Shown: positions 26,360 to 34,798, counted from the first letter of the stretch. The stretch is DNA of 49,647 nt from Candidatus Omnitrophota bacterium (GCA_016201795.1 JACQCF010000014.1:1-49647); one strand, 5' to 3'. Numbers and translations are program-made. The notes: generated by a model from the letters alone, not told the origin.

Positions 26360-27234
26360 TGAACATTCATCAATTAGGTGAATTTGGTTTAATTGATCGT
26401 ATCCGCCAGCGGCTGCGTGTGGATTCTCATGTCATCCGTGGCATCGGCGATGACACCGCCGTGTTGCCGTATACGAGGGGTAAATATTTGTTGTTTACCA
26501 CCGATATGCTTGGTGAAGATATTCATTTTACTCGTCGTATGCCGGCCAAAGCGGTAGGGCATAAAGCTTTGGCCTGCAGTATCAGTGATATCGCGGCTAT
26601 GGGGGGATTACCGAGCATTGCACTCGTCTCTATCGGGTTACCTAAGCATTTGCCCGTGTGTTACGTGGATGAGCTTTATCAGGGCATGCACCGGTTAGCC
26701 AAACAGTTTGGAGTGAGCATTGTCGGCGGGGATACGATCAAATCGGATAAACTCATCATCAACGTGGCTTTACTGGGGGAAGTCGAGAAGAAATACTTAG
26801 TGACTCGTGATAAAGCTAAAGCCGGAGACTGGATTTTTGTCACAGGACCTTTGGGAGGATCATTCCTAAGCGGACGGCATTTAACCTTCACCCCGGCCGT
26901 GGCCCAGGCCAGGTTTCTGGTGCGGAATTTCAAACCCCATGCGATGATCGATATTTCCGACGGGCTAGCGGGAGATTTGAACCATATTTTAAAAGCATCG
27001 AGGGCGGGGGTCCGGTTATGGGAAGGTCAAATCCCAAAGAATCCAGGATGCACGTTACAACAGGTTTTAAGCAATGGGGAAGATTTTGAATTGCTTTTTA
27101 CGTTAGCCGCCCTTAAGGCCAAGAAATTATTACAGTGGCAGCAGAAAACCAGGCAATGGTTTTTTTATCCGATAGGCCAAATCACAGCAAATCGAAAACA
27201 GTTGGTTCGGGCTAAAGCGTTCACACACTTTTAA
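26359..27234 (+). CDS. thiL: Thiamine-monophosphate kinase
   Basis: ATP-dependent phosphorylation of thiamine-P to thiamine-PP, the cofactor of the AceE encoded 11 kb away. N-terminal GIGDDTAVLP (about 28-37), DMLGEDIHF and HKALACSISDIAAMGG, and the later IDISDGLAGDLNHIL mark the ThiL/PurM fold. At 291 residues it is a little shorter than most ThiL, with a compact C-terminus. It starts one base into the mtnA stop region and is coupled to tsaE. Confidence 0.94.
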   Translation: MNIHQLGEFGLIDRIRQRLRVDSHVIRGIGDDTAVLPYTRGKYLLFTTDMLGEDIHFTRRMPAKAVGHKALACSISDIAAMGGLPSIALVSIGLPKHLPVCYVDELYQGMHRLAKQFGVSIVGGDTIKSDKLIINVALLGEVEKKYLVTRDKAKAGDWIFVTGPLGGSFLSGRHLTFTPAVAQARFLVRNFKPHAMIDISDGLAGDLNHILKASRAGVRLWEGQIPKNPGCTLQQVLSNGEDFELLFTLAALKAKKLLQWQQKTRQWFFYPIGQITANRKQLVRAKAFTHF

Positions 27235-27680
27235 TGAGACCATATATCAGTAAGTCCCCCCTACAAACTATCAAGTTAGCTTCGGCGTTTGCGAAGCAGC
27301 TCAAGGCCGGCGATATTGTTTTGCTTGAGGGCCAGTTGGGCTCGGGCAAGACGACGTTTGTCAAGGGACTCGCCCAGGGTTTAAAAGCTAAAGTCAATGA
27401 CGTCCACAGCCCCACTTTTGTCCTTATGAACATTTACAAAGGCAAATTTCCCATTTATCATTTTGATTTATACCGTCTTCAAAAACCTCAAGAGCTTGCC
27501 TCACTTAATTGGGATGAGTATTTGGAAGCCGACGGGGTGGCGGTCATCGAGTGGCCCAGGCGTTTGGGAACTCAAATACCAGCCCACGGTTACTGGATCG
27601 AGTTTAAACATCAAGATGAAAACAGTCGAAAAATATGTATATCTTATCGCTGGAAACCTCAACGAAGATTTTCTCGCTAG
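27234..27680 (+). CDS. tsaE: tRNA t6A-modification ATPase TsaE
   Basis: ATPase needed for threonylcarbamoyladenosine formation at A37 of ANN-decoding tRNAs. P-loop GQLGSGKTTFVKGLAQ (about 33-48), the SPTFVLMNIYKG segment and YHFDLYRL are diagnostic. 148 residues. It overlaps the thiL stop at its start and tsaB by 46 bases at its end, an unusually long overlap that pins translation of the two together. Confidence 0.95.
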   Translation: MRPYISKSPLQTIKLASAFAKQLKAGDIVLLEGQLGSGKTTFVKGLAQGLKAKVNDVHSPTFVLMNIYKGKFPIYHFDLYRLQKPQELASLNWDEYLEADGVAVIEWPRRLGTQIPAHGYWIEFKHQDENSRKICISYRWKPQRRFSR

Positions 27681-28381
27681 CGGTTTCGAAAGACAATGAG
27701 ATTCTGCGTTTTCGCAATGTCCACACCGCAAGGATTTTGGAATCGTCGATCATTGGGGCCATTGATCATCTTTTGGCTTCTTGTGATCTCAATCTGGACA
27801 ACATCGATACTCTGGCGGTGGGCTTGGGCCCGGGATCTTTTACCAGTTTAAGAGTAGGATTATCGACGGTGAAAGCCTTTGCCTTAGCCACAGGTAAGAA
27901 ATTGGTCGGTATTAACAGTTTGGATATCCTGGCTTCTCGTGTGGTGGATCAAAAGGCAGATGAGATTTGTACGATCATTGATGCTAGACGCGGCAAGGTG
28001 TATGCGGCCATTTATGGTTCAACTCGATCCGCCAAAGGCAGGCTTCGCTCACCGTTTTGTGATAAGACGTTGACCCGTAAGACAGATTATCTGTTGACAA
28101 CCGTTGACGATGTTCTTGGGCGCGTGCACGGGGCAACCTTGTTTGTCGGCGATGGCTTGGGGTTATACAAAGACCATCTTCAGAAAGCTTATCGAGCTTA
28201 CGCCAAGAAAAAATCGACCGGATGCCGGCCCATTTTTGCTTTGGAAAAATTTTGGTATCCACAGGCAAAAGAATTAGCTAAACTAGCATTCAAGCGGCTG
28301 GAAACAGAAAAGTATGACGATCCAGCCAACATTGTTCCTGTTTATCTTTATCCTCAGGATTGCCAGGTGAACCCGACGTAA
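27635..28381 (+). CDS. tsaB: tRNA t6A-modification protein TsaB
   Basis: Inactive ASKHA homologue that scaffolds TsaD and TsaE. Starts MYILSLETSTKIFSLAVSKD and has the signature GLGPGSFTSLRVGLSTVKAF (about 62-81), then GINSLDILA and IIDARRGKVYAAIY. 248 residues, full length. TsaD and TsaC are elsewhere. The stop codon TAA overlaps the alr ATG (TAATG). Confidence 0.94.
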   Translation: MYILSLETSTKIFSLAVSKDNEILRFRNVHTARILESSIIGAIDHLLASCDLNLDNIDTLAVGLGPGSFTSLRVGLSTVKAFALATGKKLVGINSLDILASRVVDQKADEICTIIDARRGKVYAAIYGSTRSAKGRLRSPFCDKTLTRKTDYLLTTVDDVLGRVHGATLFVGDGLGLYKDHLQKAYRAYAKKKSTGCRPIFALEKFWYPQAKELAKLAFKRLETEKYDDPANIVPVYLYPQDCQVNPT

Positions 28382-29553
28382 TGTTAAAAAACCTTCAAAC
28401 AGAAACTGTCATTCATCCTTTGAGCTGGGCTCATATTGATCTTAAAGCCCTGGAACATAACTGGATTCAGTTAACAAAACTGGCGGCGGCCAATATGGCT
28501 TATAATGCCGGCATTATGCCGGTCATTAAAGCCGATGCCTACGGCCATGGCCTGATCCCCATTGCCCAGACCTTGTCTGATAATGGCTGTAAATTTTTTG
28601 GTGTCTCTAACGTCCAGGAAGGCCTTGCTCTGCGGGAAGCCGGGTTTAAACAAAAAATTCTCCTGTTTGAAAGTACCTTGCCGCAGGAAGCGCACGCCAT
28701 TGCTCGAGAAAATTTAACAGCGACGGTCTGCACGCTGGATTTGGCGCATCAGCTTGATGAAGTCGCAGGCAGTTTAGGCCAGGAGATCCCCGTGCATATT
28801 AAAATCGACACCGGTATGGGGCGTTTGGGAATTAGCGAAGAGGAGGCTTTAAGTTTCTGCCAGGAAATTCAGCAGAAGTGCAAATCTTTAAAGCTGGAAG
28901 GTGTTTATACGCATTTTCCCGTGGCAGATACCGACCGCGATTTTACCTTCGCGCAAATGAGGCGTTTCCGTGATATTGTTTTTGCTCTGGAGAATCATTT
29001 TATCAGTTTTTCCTATGTGCACGCCGGCAACAGCATGGGATTAGGGGATTATAAAAGCGAATTGTTTAATTGTGCCCGTCCGGGGCTGATGCTCTACGGC
29101 CTCTATCCTTCGACGGAGTTAAAAACAAAGGTCGCCCTTAAACCGGTGATGAGCGTCAAAAGCAGAATCATCTTTGTGAAAACCATCAAAAAAGGTCAGG
29201 GGATCAGCTACGGGCATACGTTTAAAGCCAAAGACGATACGACGATTGCCGTGTTGCCCATCGGCTACAGCAATGGCTATTTGCGTTCGCTTTCCAACCA
29301 GGCTTTTGTTCTCATTCATGGTCTGCGCTGTCCAGTGGTAGGCAGGGTCACCATGGACCAGATCATCGTGGATGTTTCTGCGCTGGCTCTTTCCGGAAAA
29401 CTGCCGTGCATCGGCGAAGAAGCGATCCTCATCGGTCATCAAAAAGACCAGAGTATTTGCTGCGACGAAGTGGCTGTCTGGGGCCAGACGATTAGCTATG
29501 AAATCGTCTGTTCTTTGGGCAGCCGTTTACCCCGCATCTACAGCAATGAATAG
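28381..29553 (+). CDS. alr: Alanine racemase
   Basis: PLP enzyme making D-alanine for peptidoglycan. The PLP lysine lies in MPVIKADAYGHG (about 46-57); ESTLPQEAHAI, VHIKIDTGMGRLGI and the catalytic Tyr region GQGISYGHTF follow, with VTMDQIIVDVS and SYEIVCSLGSRLPRIY at the C-terminus. Start ATG 28381 (390 aa) overlaps the tsaB stop; an upstream frame extension to 28360 lies in tsaB. Last gene of the long plus-strand run, convergent with lptG two bases away and with no visible terminator. Confidence 0.95.
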   Translation: MLKNLQTETVIHPLSWAHIDLKALEHNWIQLTKLAAANMAYNAGIMPVIKADAYGHGLIPIAQTLSDNGCKFFGVSNVQEGLALREAGFKQKILLFESTLPQEAHAIARENLTATVCTLDLAHQLDEVAGSLGQEIPVHIKIDTGMGRLGISEEEALSFCQEIQQKCKSLKLEGVYTHFPVADTDRDFTFAQMRRFRDIVFALENHFISFSYVHAGNSMGLGDYKSELFNCARPGLMLYGLYPSTELKTKVALKPVMSVKSRIIFVKTIKKGQGISYGHTFKAKDDTTIAVLPIGYSNGYLRSLSNQAFVLIHGLRCPVVGRVTMDQIIVDVSALALSGKLPCIGEEAILIGHQKDQSICCDEVAVWGQTISYEIVCSLGSRLPRIYSNE

Positions 29554-29555
29554 GA

Positions 29556-30665
29556 TTAAAATCTTAATTTGATCGCTGCAAGACCAATCACCAAGAAGGT
29601 CGATGGGGCTACAAACGCGCAGGCCCATGGCGGCAAGGCGCCGCCTTTGCCCAGGGCCAGCCCCACGGCATCGATGACATAATAAAGAAAACCAATAATC
29701 AGCGCCACGCCAATGGAGGCAAAAGTGGCTGCTTTTCTTTTGCTGGAGCTGATTAAAACAAAAGGAAGGCCCGCCAGAATGATGACGATATTGCGCAAAG
29801 GCAGGGCGATTTTTTCAAAAAGATCTACTTTAAGGTTGTTGATGGTTTTAACCGCGCCGCTGCCGGAGAAACGGCCTATGTATTCACTCAACTGTCTGAT
29901 ATTCATCGCCGTCACATCCAGGCGTTGTCTGAGGAAATCCTTGGGGGTTTCTTTAATATCCATGAGTTTTTCCGGATAGACTTTGATTTCGCCTGGTATG
30001 TTGGGTAAAGCGGAGCCGTAGGTGGTAATCTGACAATTTAAGAATTTCCAGACAATACCTGTCCATATCCCTTTTGAAGCGACAATTTTTTCCGTAAGAT
30101 TCTGATTTCTGTCGTGACTGATGATAGAAATACCGTTTAAGATGTTGGTATTGGGGTCAAAGGTATCGATGAAAAACAAACGGTTTTTCAGTCCGTAAAG
30201 GGTAAAATTTTTGATGATGGGCAGTCCGTGGCTTTTTTCAGCCACCGCCACCTTGATTTGGGCCTCGCGAATTTCCTGATTGATGAGCGATGATTGGGGC
30301 ACGAAACGTTCATTGATCAAAAGGACCCCGGCGGAGACGATGAGCGTAAAAATAAACGCCGGTTTGGTGACCTGCCAGAAATTCATGCCGCTGGCGCGGA
30401 TGGCCACGATTTCATTGTGGTGGTTAAGATTACTGTATGTAAAGAGAGTGGCCATCAAGCAGGCCATGGTGGATGTATTGACAATAATCATCGGCAAAAA
30501 AGAAACGTAATATTGCGTAATAATTTGTAAGGAAACTTTTTTTTCGATGAAATCCTGCAGGTTGCCAAAGGTATCGATGAGGATAAACAAAAAAGCAAAG
30601 GTCACCACCATGCCGACAAAGATGGTGATAATGGATTTAAGGATATAACGGTCTAGGATACGCAT
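29556..30665 (-). CDS. lptG: LPS export ABC transporter permease LptG
   Basis: YjgP/YjgQ-family permease of the LptB2FG transporter that pulls LPS out of the inner membrane. MRILDRYILKSIITIFVG begins a membrane span, with two to three more before residue 110 (FTYSNLNHHNEIVAIRASGM coupling region) and three after about residue 290, flanking a periplasmic beta-jellyroll. I start at ATG 30665 (369 aa); the longer frame begins inside lptF. It overlaps lptF by 13 bases. lptB, lptA and lptC are not here. Confidence 0.9.
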   Translation of the reverse strand: MRILDRYILKSIITIFVGMVVTFAFLFILIDTFGNLQDFIEKKVSLQIITQYYVSFLPMIIVNTSTMACLMATLFTYSNLNHHNEIVAIRASGMNFWQVTKPAFIFTLIVSAGVLLINERFVPQSSLINQEIREAQIKVAVAEKSHGLPIIKNFTLYGLKNRLFFIDTFDPNTNILNGISIISHDRNQNLTEKIVASKGIWTGIVWKFLNCQITTYGSALPNIPGEIKVYPEKLMDIKETPKDFLRQRLDVTAMNIRQLSEYIGRFSGSGAVKTINNLKVDLFEKIALPLRNIVIILAGLPFVLISSSKRKAATFASIGVALIIGFLYYVIDAVGLALGKGGALPPWACAFVAPSTFLVIGLAAIKLRF

Positions 30666-31741
30666 AGTTTCCAGTTGAGAAAAAAGACAATGACGCCGCC
30701 GATGATGTTGGGGATCCACATGGTGAAAGCCGGGTTCATGATGTTTTGAGAGGCCAGCCCCTGGCAGGCCAAGGACAGCAGGTAATACGGCGCGGCAAAC
30801 AGGACCGCTAAAAGAATATTGGCTGACCTCGCCCGTCGGTGGGTAATGACCGCAAAAGGAAAACCCAGCAGGATAAACAATAACGGCGTCAGGGACCAGG
30901 CTAAACGCCGGTGGTATTCGGTCACCAGCGGTGAGGGGTCGATGAAAAGGCTTCTTAATTCATCGATTTTTTGATCCAGCTCTTTGAGCGTCATGGCTTT
31001 TGGTTTTTTATCCGTCTTGGATCTTTTCTTGGATAAGTCCATGGTAATGAATGATTGCTGAAAATTGAGTTTGTAAAAGTTGTTGGGATTTTTAAGATCA
31101 GGCTCATCGGAGGTGCCGTTGATGAGCTTGAGCATGAGTTTATCCTGATGGGGGACTTTGACGAATTCACCCTCCTGTGCAATGATGGTGCGGGTGGCCT
31201 TATTGGGTTGAGGCTGATAAATACGCACCCCATAGAGACGGTCATTGTCGATGCGGTAGATAAAAACGATGTATTTGTCAAAGGCGTTGATAAACGACCC
31301 TGCCTCCAAAAGGGCAGAGGGATTTTGCGATCCGGTTTCCTGCAAAATACGTGTCTGGGCGTCGTAAGCCGCGGGGATAACACGGTCGTTGAGGATATGC
31401 ACCAGAAGACTTAAGGCCACACCGACGACAAAAAGCGGGGTTAAAAGCCTGCGCAGATAAACGCCGCTAGCGCGCATCGCCAGGATTTCATTTTCCGCCG
31501 AAAGCCGGCCAAAGGTTAAGATGACCGTGACCAAACAGGCCACCGGCAAGGTGTAGCCCAAAAGAATGGGGATATAATAGAAAAAAATTTTACTGATCAC
31601 CACCAAAGAAACCCCTTTGTTAATCACTTTATTGGCCAGTTGCGGCAAATAACCCAAAAGAAATACCGATGTCAGCACGCTGATAGAAATGGCAAAGGGC
31701 CCAAAGCATTCTTTGAGGATATAATTGCGAAGGATTCTCAT
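30653..31741 (-). CDS. lptF: LPS export ABC transporter permease LptF
   Basis: Partner permease of LptG, with the same layout: MRILRNYILKECFGPFAI N-terminal span, LTFGRLSAENEILAMRASGV coupling helix (about 69-88), periplasmic domain, and C-terminal spans with HRRLAWSLTPLLFILLGFPF. 362 residues. The gene overlaps comF upstream (ATGA) and lptG downstream. LptF versus LptG is assigned by order and pairing and could be the other way round. Confidence 0.88.
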   Translation of the reverse strand: MRILRNYILKECFGPFAISISVLTSVFLLGYLPQLANKVINKGVSLVVISKIFFYYIPILLGYTLPVACLVTVILTFGRLSAENEILAMRASGVYLRRLLTPLFVVGVALSLLVHILNDRVIPAAYDAQTRILQETGSQNPSALLEAGSFINAFDKYIVFIYRIDNDRLYGVRIYQPQPNKATRTIIAQEGEFVKVPHQDKLMLKLINGTSDEPDLKNPNNFYKLNFQQSFITMDLSKKRSKTDKKPKAMTLKELDQKIDELRSLFIDPSPLVTEYHRRLAWSLTPLLFILLGFPFAVITHRRARSANILLAVLFAAPYYLLSLACQGLASQNIMNPAFTMWIPNIIGGVIVFFLNWKLCVS

Positions 31742-32463
31742 GGTGTGATCGCTAGCGTCAATACTCCCACATAAGCCGCGCCCGCTTCTTTCAAGGCGCT
31801 TGATGCCGCATGGGCCGTGGCCGCGGTGGTCAATAGATCATCGACGATCAAAACACTTTTGTCGGCGACATTCAAGGAATGGTTTATTCTAAAAGCGCCG
31901 CTGACGTTTGTCCAGCGTTGTTTTGCCCCTCCGGTTGTTTGGCTGGGGGTAAATTTCCAGCGGGTGAGAATATCCGTTCGATGGACTAGCTCATAGTGTC
32001 CGCTGATAGCCTGGCTTAAGAGTTCGGCTTGATTAAACCCCCGCTCCCGATAGCGTGTCGGATGAAGGGGTATCGGCAAAACCATGTCAAAGCTCTCCAG
32101 GGGAATATGATAGGTCTCTATAAAGGTGATCATCAGCTGGCTTAAAGTTTTTCTTAAAGACGTTTTACCGTGATATTTAAAAGCATGCACCAGAACAGGC
32201 AAAGGGTCCTCATAAAGACACGCCCCCCAGGCGGCATCAAAACAATACATCGTTTTTATACAGGAGGAACATAATCCATCAGCGTTAAAGCCCGCCAAAT
32301 GCCTGGAACATTTCAGACAAAAAGGGGGCGTGTTGGGTCTAATCGCATCTAAACAGGCAGGACACAATTGTTGCTGATGACGGCTGTTGAGATAATGGCG
32401 GCATAAAAGACAATTGTCGGGGAAAACCAGTTCCTTGATACCTTGTAAAAAATCTTGAAGCAT
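31738..32463 (-). CDS. comF: ComF-family phosphoribosyltransferase-like protein
   Basis: Starts with a double zinc-binding region (CLLCRHYLNSR, CPACLDAI, CLKCSRHLAG, CSSCIKTMYC), followed by a type I phosphoribosyltransferase domain whose PRPP loop reads VLIVDDLLTTAATAHAA (about 199-215) with ERGFNQAELLSQAI before it. ComF/GntX proteins are linked to DNA uptake or gluconate use; the actual reaction is unknown. 241 residues. Heads the minus-strand comF-lptF-lptG unit with a possible leaderless start. Confidence 0.9.
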   Translation of the reverse strand: MLQDFLQGIKELVFPDNCLLCRHYLNSRHQQQLCPACLDAIRPNTPPFCLKCSRHLAGFNADGLCSSCIKTMYCFDAAWGACLYEDPLPVLVHAFKYHGKTSLRKTLSQLMITFIETYHIPLESFDMVLPIPLHPTRYRERGFNQAELLSQAISGHYELVHRTDILTRWKFTPSQTTGGAKQRWTNVSGAFRINHSLNVADKSVLIVDDLLTTAATAHAASSALKEAGAAYVGVLTLAITP

Positions 32464-32483
32464 AATTTATGATACCATATAAT
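32455..32483 (+). promoter_or_regulatory. Candidate promoter for the exported protein-pyrE unit
   Basis: TTGAAG (32455-32460) and TATAAT (32478-32483) with a 17-base spacer. The -35 lies inside the comF coding sequence. A ribosome binding site (AGGTGG) and ATG at 32515 follow. Confidence 0.65.
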
Positions 32484-32498
32484 GAACCGCTGGGACAA
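32469..32498 (-). promoter_or_regulatory. Candidate promoter for comF (leaderless)
   Basis: On the minus strand TTGTCC (32493-32498) and TATCAT (32469-32474) are 18 bases apart, and the comF ATG starts five bases after the -10. Transcription would begin at about the ATG. It interlocks with the plus-strand promoter at 32455-32483. Confidence 0.45.
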
Positions 32499-32514
32499 TG
32501 ATTAGGTGGGACGA

Positions 32515-32838
32515 ATGAAAGGATCCGCTATGTTGAGAATTCTTTTAGCCCTGATGGTTTTAATGACATTTCCTATGACTTTCATCCATGCCGCCTTTAT
32601 GTCGGATGTGACGATCTTGGAGAAAAAAGATATTGTTCATCTCAGTGATGAGCAGCTTATGAATGCCTATTTGGACACGGTCGTTGAGATTGATGCCAAC
32701 CGTTCTTTTCATAATACCTCTGGTTTTACCACTAAAGATTTTAAAGACTTTAAAACTCTTTTGAAATACCGCTTGGAACTTTTAATGGAAATCCACAGCC
32801 GTAATCTGGATATTTTGCAGCTCGAACGTTATTATTAA
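32515..32838 (+). CDS. Small exported protein of unknown function, 107 aa
   Basis: Not recognised. An N-terminal hydrophobic segment (MLRILLALMVLMTFPMTFI) ending near AAFMS looks like a signal peptide, and the mature part (VTILEKKDIVHLSDEQLMNA onward) is helical with many charged residues and an aromatic end ERYY. ATG 32515 is preceded by AGGTGG at good spacing; an ATG at 32530 is an alternative. It lies 15 bases upstream of pyrE under a plausible promoter, so it is probably expressed. Confidence 0.65.
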   Translation: MKGSAMLRILLALMVLMTFPMTFIHAAFMSDVTILEKKDIVHLSDEQLMNAYLDTVVEIDANRSFHNTSGFTTKDFKDFKTLLKYRLELLMEIHSRNLDILQLERYY

Positions 32839-32853
32839 GAGAAAGTCAACTTG

Positions 32854-33432
32854 ATGAATACAACTATCGAGCAGGACAAAGCTAAACTTTTGGATATTCT
32901 CAAAAAAGAAGCTTTTTTCCGAGGGAAATTTATTCTCTCCTCGGGCAAAGTAAGCAATTTCTATCTGGATGCTAGATTGGTGACTTTAAGCGCCCCCGGC
33001 GCTTATTTGACCGCACGTATCATGTTGGATATGGTTAAAAATGACCACCTCGATGCTATCGGTGGCCCCACGCTCGGGGCTGATCCTATGGTGGGAGCCA
33101 TTGCTTCTTTGAGTTATCAGACAGGACCCGCCTTTGGCGGGTCAGGCAAACCACTGGCGACCTTTATTATCCGTAAAATTCCCAAAGCCCATGGCAAAGG
33201 CCAGCAGGTTGAGGGGCCGGCTTTAAAAGAGGGCGCCAGGGTGGTGATTATCGACGATGTGGCCACCACCGGCCAAGCGTTGGTGGAATCGGTGGAGGTC
33301 TTAACCAAAATGAACGTGAAGGTTACAAAAGCGATTTGTATCATCGACCGTGCCCAAGGGGCGCGCGAGGCGCTGAGCAAATACAACGTGCCCATGGAAT
33401 CCATCTTCACCATTGATCAATTCCTGCCATGA
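32854..33432 (+). CDS. pyrE: Orotate phosphoribosyltransferase
   Basis: Adds ribose-5-P from PRPP to orotate in pyrimidine synthesis. Features: FILSSGKVSNFYLDARLVTL, GGPTLGADPMVGAIASLSY, RKIPKAHGKG (PRPP/phosphate lysines) and the PRPP loop VVIIDDVATTGQALVESVEV. Between ASLSYQ and GKPLATFIIRK there are about eight extra residues (TGPAFGGS) encoded by a perfect hairpin (33125-33143), where the family usually runs directly on. 192 residues. Its end overlaps maf by four bases. An in-frame TTG at 32851 is a less likely start. Confidence 0.95.
   Translation: MNTTIEQDKAKLLDILKKEAFFRGKFILSSGKVSNFYLDARLVTLSAPGAYLTARIMLDMVKNDHLDAIGGPTLGADPMVGAIASLSYQTGPAFGGSGKPLATFIIRKIPKAHGKGQQVEGPALKEGARVVIIDDVATTGQALVESVEVLTKMNVKVTKAICIIDRAQGAREALSKYNVPMESIFTIDQFLP
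33125..33143. repeat. 19-base mini-hairpin GACCCGCC-TTT-GGCGGGTC in frame in pyrE
   Basis: A perfect 8-base inverted repeat with a three-base loop, flanked by CAGG on both sides (33122-33125, 33143-33146), encodes PAFGG. It has the same CCCGCC/GGCGGG core as the hairpins at 4164-4182 and about 37592-37611. Confidence 0.75.
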
Positions 33433-34007
33433 CTAAGATGATCTTAGCCTCAGCCTCACCTCAGCGGCGCAAACTCATGAAGATTTTAGGCCTTCCTTTT
33501 ATCGTGAAACCCAGTCAAGTCAAAGAAAAAAATATCGTCACTGCAAATGTCGCGCATTTGGTCAAACATAATGCGCTGCTCAAAGCCAAAGACGTGGCCG
33601 GCCGCCTTCGATCAGGCATTGTCATCGGATGCGACACGGTGGTTATTTCCCATAAGAGGCGTTTAATTCTTAAACCCAAAAATTTTAAAGAAGCTAAAAA
33701 GAATCTTAAAGAACTGATGGAAAAACCGCATTGGGTTTATTCCGGATTAGCGCTGATGGATGTTCAATCAGGCAAGACACAGCTGGGCTATGAAAAAACC
33801 AGGGTGTTTATGAATCACTTGTCTTTAGAGGCTATTGACCGGTATCATCGCAAATTTTCTCCTTTGGATAAAGCCGGTGGTTTCGATATCGAAGGTAAGG
33901 GAGCTTTATTCATTCCCCGTATCGAGGGTTGCTATTTTAACGTCGTCGGCCTGCCGCTGGCCAAATTGGCGCAAATGTTAAAACGATTTGGGATTGAGGT
34001 TTTATGA
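33429..34007 (+). CDS. maf: Maf-family nucleotide pyrophosphatase
   Basis: Hydrolyses non-canonical or pyrimidine dNTPs, limiting their incorporation. LASASPQRRKLMKILGLPF at the N-terminus, IGCDTVVISHKRRL, and DKAGGFDIEGKGALFIPRIE with GCYFNVVGLPLAKL at the C-terminus are all family signatures. 192 residues. It overlaps pyrE upstream and the M48 lipoprotein gene downstream by ATGA junctions. Substrate choice (dTTP/UTP versus m7GTP) is inferred only. Confidence 0.95.
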   Translation: MTKMILASASPQRRKLMKILGLPFIVKPSQVKEKNIVTANVAHLVKHNALLKAKDVAGRLRSGIVIGCDTVVISHKRRLILKPKNFKEAKKNLKELMEKPHWVYSGLALMDVQSGKTQLGYEKTRVFMNHLSLEAIDRYHRKFSPLDKAGGFDIEGKGALFIPRIEGCYFNVVGLPLAKLAQMLKRFGIEVL

Positions 34008-34798
34008 ATAAAAGATTGCTTCGTTCCCGTTGGTCACTCGCAATGACACTATTTTTTTTCACAGGCTGTACAACAGAGTACAACACTGCTTTACACCGTC
34101 AGGAAACCCTTTTGTATGATGATGAAAAGGAAAAAAATTTGGGAGCCTCAGTGGCGTTGTCCGTGGAAAAGACCATGAAAATAGACACGGAGGTTGATAT
34201 CAATGAAAGGGCGGAGAAGATTTTAAAAAAGATGGTGGCGGTTTGCGACCGGCAGGATTTGGTTTATACGATCCGTGTGATTGATGATGATAAGGACGTC
34301 ATGAATGCTTTTAGTTTGCCCGGCGGCTATGTGTATATTGATAAGGGTTTGATTGACAAAATGGACAATGACGATCAATTGGCCGCAGTTATAGGCCACG
34401 AAGTCGGTCACGTGGTGGCCAAACACGCCCTCAAACGTCTGCAGGGGGCTTATGGGGCGACCATTCTCGAGGGGGCGGCAATGGCCAGCGGCAGCGGGGC
34501 GCTGGCGGCCGGTATTGGCTTAACAGCATCGTCGATTTTTTTTCAAAATTCCAGAGAAGATGAGTTTGAGGCCGACAGCTTGGGAGTGAAATACATGAAA
34601 TTAGCCGGCTACGACCCCCATCAGATGAAAGTGATGCTTAGTAAAGTACTGCAATATCAAATGAAGCAGGGGCCCCAACCGATGAGCTATTGGCGTACAC
34701 ACCCCTATATTCCTCAACGTATCGCCCGGGTGGACGCGCAGGCTAACGGTAAAAATCAATTCCAGGATTATTTGAATTTAACAGGAGAAGACAAGTAA
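34004..34798 (+). CDS. M48-family zinc metalloprotease lipoprotein
   Basis: Outer-membrane-type protease related to LoiP/BepA. A short signal peptide ends in lipobox FFTGC (Cys at about 21). The metal site is VIGHEVGHVVAKHAL (HExxH, about 128-142), with EFEADSLGVKYM supplying the third ligand. The C-terminus YWRTHPYIPQRIARVDA is typical of the family. 264 residues, no TPR domain. The first 15 codons are repeat-derived: MNKRLLRSRWSLAMTL comes from one arm of the GTGTCATTGCGAGG element, replacing a conventional signal sequence. Confidence 0.92.
   Translation: MNKRLLRSRWSLAMTLFFFTGCTTEYNTALHRQETLLYDDEKEKNLGASVALSVEKTMKIDTEVDINERAEKILKKMVAVCDRQDLVYTIRVIDDDKDVMNAFSLPGGYVYIDKGLIDKMDNDDQLAAVIGHEVGHVVAKHALKRLQGAYGATILEGAAMASGSGALAAGIGLTASSIFFQNSREDEFEADSLGVKYMKLAGYDPHQMKVMLSKVLQYQMKQGPQPMSYWRTHPYIPQRIARVDAQANGKNQFQDYLNLTGEDK
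34012..34050. repeat. Half palindromic element forming the start of the M48 lipoprotein gene
   Basis: AGATTGCTTCGTTCCCG followed by ACTCGCAATGACACT matches the right half of the element seen at 37630-37665, without the left arm. It begins eight bases after the ATG and runs to the hydrophobic core of the signal peptide. Confidence 0.82.
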
